Part shown: positions 5,431-8,638 of the stretch, piece by piece
Layout of the letters: every line of letters begins with the position of its first letter
Numbering within the stretch: the first letter of the stretch is position 1
Source: Candidatus Saccharimonadota bacterium
Lineage (GTDB): Bacteria; Patescibacteriota; Saccharimonadia; UBA4664
Assembly: GCA_029237755.1 (NCBI GenBank)
Contig: JAQZBT010000034.1
Span: 1 to 8,638 of the forward strand
Direction: 5' to 3'
Length of the DNA stretch: 8,638 nucleotides
The notes under the pieces: model-generated
The model's database searches: none
Seen by the model: the letters and a program-made list of their open reading frames with translations, nothing else
Told to the model about the DNA's origin: nothing
Translations under genes and position numbers: made by a program

Positions 5431-5678
5431 TCCGCACACTTCGGGGGACTGTAGTCTCCGACAAGATGGACAAGACCGTGGTTGTCGCCGTTAACACCGT
5501 TAAGGAACACCCGATCTACCGTAAGAAATACAAAGTCACCACCAAGTTCAAGGCGCACGACGCTGAGAACACCTGCCACATCGGCGACCTGGTGGAGATC
5601 ACCGAGACCCGCCCCATTTCAGCCGACAAGCGCTGGTTGGTGGCCCGCAAAGTAACCGCCAAGGAGATGGAGGCGTAA
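5427..5678 (+). CDS. rpsQ: 30S ribosomal protein S17
   Basis: S17 is a primary 16S rRNA-binding protein with an OB fold in the body of the small subunit. The 83 residues show LRGTVVSDKMDKTVVVAVN (5-23), HPIYRKKYKVTTKFKAHDAE (28-47) and GDLVEITETRPISADKRW (53-70), the family signature. Length is normal (about 80-90). The ATG lies 7 bases after a full GAGGAGG inside L29, and the four-base ATGA overlap suggests reinitiation by ribosomes finishing L29. It ends KEMEA; one base separates its TAA from the L14 ATG. Confidence 0.97.
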   Translation: MIRTLRGTVVSDKMDKTVVVAVNTVKEHPIYRKKYKVTTKFKAHDAENTCHIGDLVEITETRPISADKRWLVARKVTAKEMEA

Positions 5679-5679
5679 C

Positions 5680-6048
5680 ATGATTCAGGCTGAAACCCGA
5701 CTCAAAGTCGCCGACAACTCCGGCGCCAAGGACCTGCTGTGCATCAAGGTGCTCGGTGGTTCGCGCCGTCGGTACGCCGCAGTAGGCGATGTTATCACCT
5801 GCTCCGTCAAGGCTGCCCTCCCGGGCGCCGGCGTCAAGAAGAAGGAAGTTGTGCGAGCCGTGGTCGTCCGTACCGTCAAAGAGACCAAGCGCGCCGATGG
5901 CTCATCCATCCGCTTCGACGAAAACGCCGCCGTGCTCATCAACAAGGATGGCCAGCCCCGCGGTACCCGTATCTTCGGGCCGATCGCTCGCGAGCTGCGC
6001 GACGGTGGTTACATGAAGATCATCTCACTCGCTCCGGAGGTGCTGTAA
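5680..6048 (+). CDS. rplN: 50S ribosomal protein L14
   Basis: L14 is a highly conserved large-subunit protein that forms an intersubunit bridge and, in many bacteria, is the binding site of the silencing factor RsfS. The 122 residues fit the family from end to end: MIQAETRLKVADNSGAK (1-17), GGSRRRYAAVGDVI (26-39), KKKEVVRAVVVRT (53-65), RFDENAAVLINKDGQPRGTR (78-97), and IFGPIARELRDGGYMKIISL. The start ATG follows GGAGG (5669-5673) at a spacing of 6 bases. The stop overlaps the L24 start as TAATG, and GGAGGTG (6036-6042) in its last codons is a near-perfect ribosome site for L24. Confidence 0.98.
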   Translation: MIQAETRLKVADNSGAKDLLCIKVLGGSRRRYAAVGDVITCSVKAALPGAGVKKKEVVRAVVVRTVKETKRADGSSIRFDENAAVLINKDGQPRGTRIFGPIARELRDGGYMKIISLAPEVL

Positions 6049-6452
6049 TGAAACTCCGCAAAGAAGACAAGGTTATCGTCATCACCGGCCGTGACAAGGG
6101 TAAGACCGGCGCTGTCATGCGCGTCCTGCCCAAGGAAAACCAGGTGGTCGTCGAGAACGTCAACGTGGTCAAGCGCCACACCAAGCCCTCCCAGAAGCAG
6201 CCTCGCGGCGGCATCCTGGAGATCACCAAGCCGATTGATGTCTCAAAGGTAATGGTCCTCGACCCGCAGTCCGGCAAGCCGGCGCGCATCGGTTACGAGA
6301 TCAAGGCCAACGGCACCAAGGAGCGCATCTTCAAGGTCTCGGCCAACCACGAGAAGGCCGCCAAGAAGGCCGAGAAGACTGAAAAGACCGATAAGAAAGC
6401 CACGAAGGACGAGCCCAAGAAGGCCGAAACCAAAAAGGCAGGTAAGAAGTAA
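6048..6452 (+). CDS. rplX: 50S ribosomal protein L24 with lysine-rich C-terminal tail
   Basis: L24 is an assembly initiator of the large subunit near the tunnel exit. The 134 residues begin MKLRKEDKVIVITGRDKGKT (1-20), the KOW motif region. They continue with VVENVNVVKRHTKPSQKQP (34-52), GGILEITKPIDVSKVMVLD (54-72) and the usual closing ARIGYEI. Bacterial L24 normally ends near 103-105. Here residues 99-134 form an extra tail made almost only of Lys, Ala, Glu and Thr (KKAEKTEKTDKKATKDEPKK). The frame is open for 103 codons upstream inside L14, but the ATG at 6048 with GGAGGTG five bases before it is clearly the start. The junction to L5 is TAATG. Confidence 0.96.
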   Translation: MKLRKEDKVIVITGRDKGKTGAVMRVLPKENQVVVENVNVVKRHTKPSQKQPRGGILEITKPIDVSKVMVLDPQSGKPARIGYEIKANGTKERIFKVSANHEKAAKKAEKTEKTDKKATKDEPKKAETKKAGKK

Positions 6453-6997
6453 TGAACAGGTTCAAGGAAAAATACACTAAGGAAGCTGTACCGGCTCTGA
6501 CCAAAGAGTTTAAGTACACCAACCCCCACCAGGTACCTCGCATCGCGAAGGTAGTGGTGAGTGCCGGTGTGGGTCGCGCAGTCAGTGACTCCAAGCATCT
6601 CGATACCGCGGCCGACACTCTCGCCCACATCACCGGTCAGCGTCCTGTTACTACGATCGCCCGCAAGTCTATCGCCGGCTTCAAGCTGCGCGAAGGCAAC
6701 AGGGTCGGTACTACCGTCACCCTCCGCGGCGCTCGCGCTGAAGAGTTCCTCGACCAGGTTGTCAGCGTCGCCCTGCCCCGTATCCGCGACTTCCGCGGCA
6801 TCTCGGACACCGCCTTCGATCCCTTCGGCAACTACAGCCTGGGCCTGCCCGACCACACCATCTTCCCGCACATCGCATATGAAGACGCCGGCACCAGCAT
6901 CGGGCTGCAAATCAATATTGTTACGACCGCCAAGTCTGCCGAAGAGGGCAAGCGGTTACTAGCGTTAATGGGCTTTCCCTTTAGGAGGAACGTGTAA
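6452..6997 (+). CDS. rplE: 50S ribosomal protein L5
   Basis: L5 binds 5S rRNA together with L18 and forms part of the central protuberance. The 181 residues carry VPRIAKVVVSAGVGRAV (28-44), TGQRPVTTIARKSIAGFKLR (61-80), EGNRVGTTVTLRG (81-93), LPRIRDFRGI (108-117), FDPFGNYSLGLPDHTIFPHI (122-141) and the C-terminal EEGKRLLALMGFPFR (164-178). Length matches E. coli L5 (179). The start overlaps the L24 stop, with a weaker site (CAGGTAAG) in the L24 tail. The end encodes RRNV through AGGAGG (6983-6988), an ideal ribosome site for S14 at a spacing of 8 bases. Confidence 0.98.
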   Translation: MNRFKEKYTKEAVPALTKEFKYTNPHQVPRIAKVVVSAGVGRAVSDSKHLDTAADTLAHITGQRPVTTIARKSIAGFKLREGNRVGTTVTLRGARAEEFLDQVVSVALPRIRDFRGISDTAFDPFGNYSLGLPDHTIFPHIAYEDAGTSIGLQINIVTTAKSAEEGKRLLALMGFPFRRNV

Positions 6998-7182
6998 TGG
7001 CACGTGTCGCATTAGTAGTCAAAGCCAATCGGAAACCGAAGTTCTCGACGCGCATCGTGCGCCGGTGCCAGGTTTGTGGTCGCCCGCGTGGCTATATTCG
7101 TAAATTCGCGCTCTGCCGCGTCTGTTTCCGGGAGTTCGCTTCCAAAGGACAGATCCCCGGCGTCACTAAGGCGAGTTGGTAA
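6997..7182 (+). CDS. rpsN: 30S ribosomal protein S14, zinc-binding type (type Z)
   Basis: S14 is in the small-subunit head near the A and P sites. The 61-residue length and the four cysteines in two C-x-x-C pairs (C24-QV-C27 and C40-RV-C43) identify the short zinc-ribbon form, not the roughly 100-residue form of E. coli, which has no cysteine pairs. The end KGQIPGVTKASW is the standard signature. The start overlaps the L5 stop as TAATG behind AGGAGG. Eleven bases separate its stop from the S8 ATG, the widest gap in the operon. Dependence on zinc follows from family knowledge. Confidence 0.97.
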   Translation: MARVALVVKANRKPKFSTRIVRRCQVCGRPRGYIRKFALCRVCFREFASKGQIPGVTKASW

Positions 7183-7186
7183 GGAG
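7181..7186 (+). promoter_or_regulatory. Ribosome binding site that fixes the S8 start
   Basis: AAGGAG overlaps the S14 stop codon and lies 7 bases before the ATG at 7194. It decides between that ATG and a TTG six codons upstream at 7176, which would place the site inside the S8 reading frame and add MVRSTG, residues not found in S8 proteins. Confidence 0.8.
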
Positions 7187-7193
7187 TACAGGT

Positions 7194-7580
7194 ATGTTTA
7201 ACGATCCCATTTCAGACCTGTTGACCCGCATCCGCAACGCGAGCACTGCCCGCAAGTCGGTTGTCGTAATGCCCTACTCCAAACTCAAGGAGCAAGTCGC
7301 CGGTATCCTCAAGGACAACGGCTTCATCGCCGGCGTCAATGTCGCGCAAGACGGCGGTTTTAAGTCGCTCGAGTTGAGCCTGAGCCAGGACCCCGAGGCC
7401 ATTACCTCGCTGATCCGCGTCTCCAAGCCCGGCCGCCGCGTCTACACCGCCGCCAAGGACATCCCGCTCGTATTGGGCGGCCGTGGCCTAGTCATCCTCT
7501 CCACTTCCAGTGGTGTCATGACCGGCCGTGAAGCCCGCAAAAAAGGCTTGGGCGGCGAATTAATCTGTAAGGTATGGTAA
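7194..7580 (+). CDS. rpsH: 30S ribosomal protein S8
   Basis: S8 is a primary 16S rRNA-binding protein. In E. coli it is also the repressor of the spc operon, acting on the L5 region of the mRNA. The 128 residues begin MFNDPISDLLTRIRNAS, the family's normal start. They include MPYSKLKEQVAGILKDNGFI (26-45), the central RVSKPGRRVY (75-84) and the signature STSSGVMTGREARKKGLGGE (103-122), ending LICKVW. Length is typical (about 130). The ATG at 7194 was chosen over the upstream in-frame TTG because of AAGGAG at 7181-7186. Its stop is one base from the L6 ATG. Confidence 0.97.
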   Translation: MFNDPISDLLTRIRNASTARKSVVVMPYSKLKEQVAGILKDNGFIAGVNVAQDGGFKSLELSLSQDPEAITSLIRVSKPGRRVYTAAKDIPLVLGGRGLVILSTSSGVMTGREARKKGLGGELICKVW

Positions 7581-7581
7581 G

Positions 7582-8121
7582 ATGAGCCGAATTGGACGCA
7601 AACCAATTACCGTTCCGGCCGGCGTCACCGTCGAGCTGCAGGACCGCCACGTTAAGGTGACCGGCAGCAAGGGTACGCTCGAGCTGGACCTCCTGCCGGG
7701 CATCAACATTGCCCAGGACGGCGACACTCTCACCGTCACCAAGGCAGTCGAGACTCCCGAGACCCAGCGCTCGTACGGCCTCATGCGCACGCTCGTAGAC
7801 AACATGGTCGTCGGCGTCAGCACAGGCTTCACTCGCTCACTGGAGATCAACGGTGTCGGCTTCCGCGCCGCGGTCGCCGGCAACACCATCAACCTCAGCC
7901 TAGGCTTCTCCCACCCGGTGATCTTCGTATTGCCTCAGGGTGTCGAAGCCAAGATTGAGAAGAACGTCATCACCCTGTCCGGCCACGACAAGCAAGTCGT
8001 GGGCCAGGCCGCCGCTAACCTCCGTGCCCTCAAGAAGCCGGAGCCGTACAAGGGCAAGGGTATCAAGTACGTTGAGGAGCGGATCCGCCGCAAGGCCGGT
8101 AAGACCGCGACAAAGGGTTAA
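7582..8121 (+). CDS. rplF: 50S ribosomal protein L6
   Basis: L6 consists of two similar domains and sits near the GTPase-associated region of the large subunit. The 179 residues begin MSRIGRKPITVPAGVTVEL. The first domain runs to about residue 80 and includes RSYGLMRTLVDNMVVGVSTG (64-83). The second starts with FTRSLEINGVGFRA, followed by LSLGFSHPVIF, and ends with PEPYKGKGIKYVEERIRRKA (153-172), the signature. A short basic tail, GKTATKG, closes it. Length is ordinary. The site before the ATG is only AAGGT, weaker than elsewhere in the operon. Confidence 0.98.
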   Translation: MSRIGRKPITVPAGVTVELQDRHVKVTGSKGTLELDLLPGINIAQDGDTLTVTKAVETPETQRSYGLMRTLVDNMVVGVSTGFTRSLEINGVGFRAAVAGNTINLSLGFSHPVIFVLPQGVEAKIEKNVITLSGHDKQVVGQAAANLRALKKPEPYKGKGIKYVEERIRRKAGKTATKG

Positions 8122-8126
8122 AGATT

Positions 8127-8441
8127 ATGGCAAACGCAACACTAGACAAACTCAACCGCCGCCGCGCCCGGGTCCGTGCTACCGTCACCGGTTCCACTGC
8201 TCGCCCGCGCCTGTCGGTCAAAATTTCACTCAGCCACGTTATCGCTCAGATCGTTGACGACTCCAAGGGTCACACCTTGGCCTACGTCTCGACGGTCGGA
8301 CACTGGGTCGGCGAACAGATCGCCGCTCTGGCCAAGGCCAAGAAGGTCAAGCAGGTCGTATTCGACCGCAACGGCCGCATCTACCACGGCCGCCTGGCTG
8401 CACTGGCAGACGCTGCCCGTAAGAACGGATTGGAGTTTTAA
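8127..8441 (+). CDS. rplR: 50S ribosomal protein L18, shortened form
   Basis: L18 binds 5S rRNA with L5 in the central protuberance. The 104 residues contain RRRARVRATVTGSTARPRLS (11-30), the strand VKISLSHVIAQIVDD, and the closing FDRNGRIYHGRLAALADAAR (79-98) followed by KNGLEF. It is shorter than E. coli L18 (117). The loss is internal: between STV (55-57) and FDRNG (79-83) there are 21 residues, where E. coli has 37, so one helix-loop segment is missing or reduced. The ends are intact, and no frameshift is visible. It starts 5 bases after the L6 stop, with AAAGGG in the last L6 codons. Two bases separate it from S5. Confidence 0.95.
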   Translation: MANATLDKLNRRRARVRATVTGSTARPRLSVKISLSHVIAQIVDDSKGHTLAYVSTVGHWVGEQIAALAKAKKVKQVVFDRNGRIYHGRLAALADAARKNGLEF

Positions 8442-8443
8442 GC

Positions 8444-8638
8444 ATGCCTATCGAACAGCAGCCCAAAGAATTCGAAGAGAAGGTCATTGCGATCGACCGT
8501 GTCGCCCGCGTAGTCAAGGGCGGACGCCGCTTCCGCTTCCGTGCTACAGTGGTCGTAGGTGACGGCAAAGGCCGTGTCGGCGTCGGCGTCGGCAAGGGCT
8601 CCGAGGTTATGACCTCGATCGCCAAGGCCGTATCCCGC
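8444..8638 (+). CDS. rpsE: 30S ribosomal protein S5, N-terminal part (cut by window edge)
   Basis: S5 is at the mRNA entry site opposite S3 and S4 and affects decoding accuracy. The 65 codons present start at ATG 8444 and continue open to the right edge. The sequence has an acidic N-terminus (IEQQPKEFEEKVIAIDRVAR) and then the double-stranded-RNA-binding-like S5 domain, VVKGGRRFRFRATVVVGDGK (23-42), GRVGVGVGKGSEV (43-55) and IAKAV. These are family hallmarks. About 90-110 further residues should lie beyond the window. The site is TTGGAG within the end of L18, a moderate Shine-Dalgarno. Confidence 0.96.
   Translation, partial: MPIEQQPKEFEEKVIAIDRVARVVKGGRRFRFRATVVVGDGKGRVGVGVGKGSEVMTSIAKAVSR

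Noticed and set aside
5739..6047. In-frame upstream extension of L24 into L14
   Set aside because: The frame is open for 103 codons but overlaps certain L14 sequence and reads as an arginine-rich shadow. The ATG at 6048 with GGAGGTG is the true start.
6360..6449. Lysine-codon repeats in L24 as a tandem DNA repeat
   Set aside because: The AAG/GCC/GAG-rich codons recur irregularly and do not form a repeating DNA unit. The low complexity is at the amino-acid level.
7176..7193. Upstream TTG start for S8
   Set aside because: It would add six residues unlike S8 proteins, and the AAGGAG site and family alignment support the ATG at 7194.
1..8638. CRISPR arrays, insertion sequences, tRNA genes, phage or defence genes
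   Set aside because: No direct-repeat array, terminal inverted repeats, transposase-like protein or cloverleaf was seen. The operon is continuous core gene sequence.

Overview
The window is most of the S10-spc ribosomal protein operon of a bacterium, read on the + strand from L3 to the first 65 codons of S5. It is preceded by about 1 kb carrying three short, unrecognised membrane-protein genes. The gene order is canonical: L3, L4, L23, L2, S19, L22, S3, L16, L29, S17, L14, L24, L5, S14, S8, L6, L18, S5.

Organism: the protein sequences (for example L3 with GSIGAGYPEHVFKG and KGFAGTIKRHNFSRGPKTHG), the zinc-ribbon S14, lysine-rich tails on L22 and L24, very compact gene packing and tiny membrane proteins fit a Patescibacteria/CPR genome, most likely Saccharibacteria (TM7) with a fairly GC-rich genome. 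This placement is from recall of family sequences, not a search. TGA terminates two genes (the 110-residue membrane protein and L29), so the standard bacterial code applies and the TGA-as-glycine groups (Gracilibacteria, Absconditabacteria) are unlikely.

Layout: 6-269 (+) and 266-454 (-) are convergent small membrane-protein genes whose stop codons overlap. 455-534 is a compact divergent promoter region: TTGACA-N17-TATCGT serves the minus gene, and a TATAAT lies 7 bases before the ATG of the plus gene at 535-867. 868-1031 is the operon promoter and leader: TTGACA-N18-TATAGT, then about 120 nt of untranslated RNA with several GC-rich hairpins. From 1032 to the right edge there is no non-coding stretch longer than 11 bases.

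The operon genes encode structural proteins of both ribosomal subunits and are presumably one transcript. Eleven of seventeen gene junctions are the one-base overlap TAATG and one is an ATGA overlap, with the Shine-Dalgarno sequence inside the end of the preceding gene. This suggests strong translational coupling. rpsJ (S10), the usual first gene, is not upstream of L3 here.

I see no undescribed enzymatic or defence system in this window. The points of interest are the uniform junction architecture, the tails on L22 and L24, an alanine-rich insertion in L3, a shortened L18, the leader RNA, and the membrane-protein genes in the place of S10.
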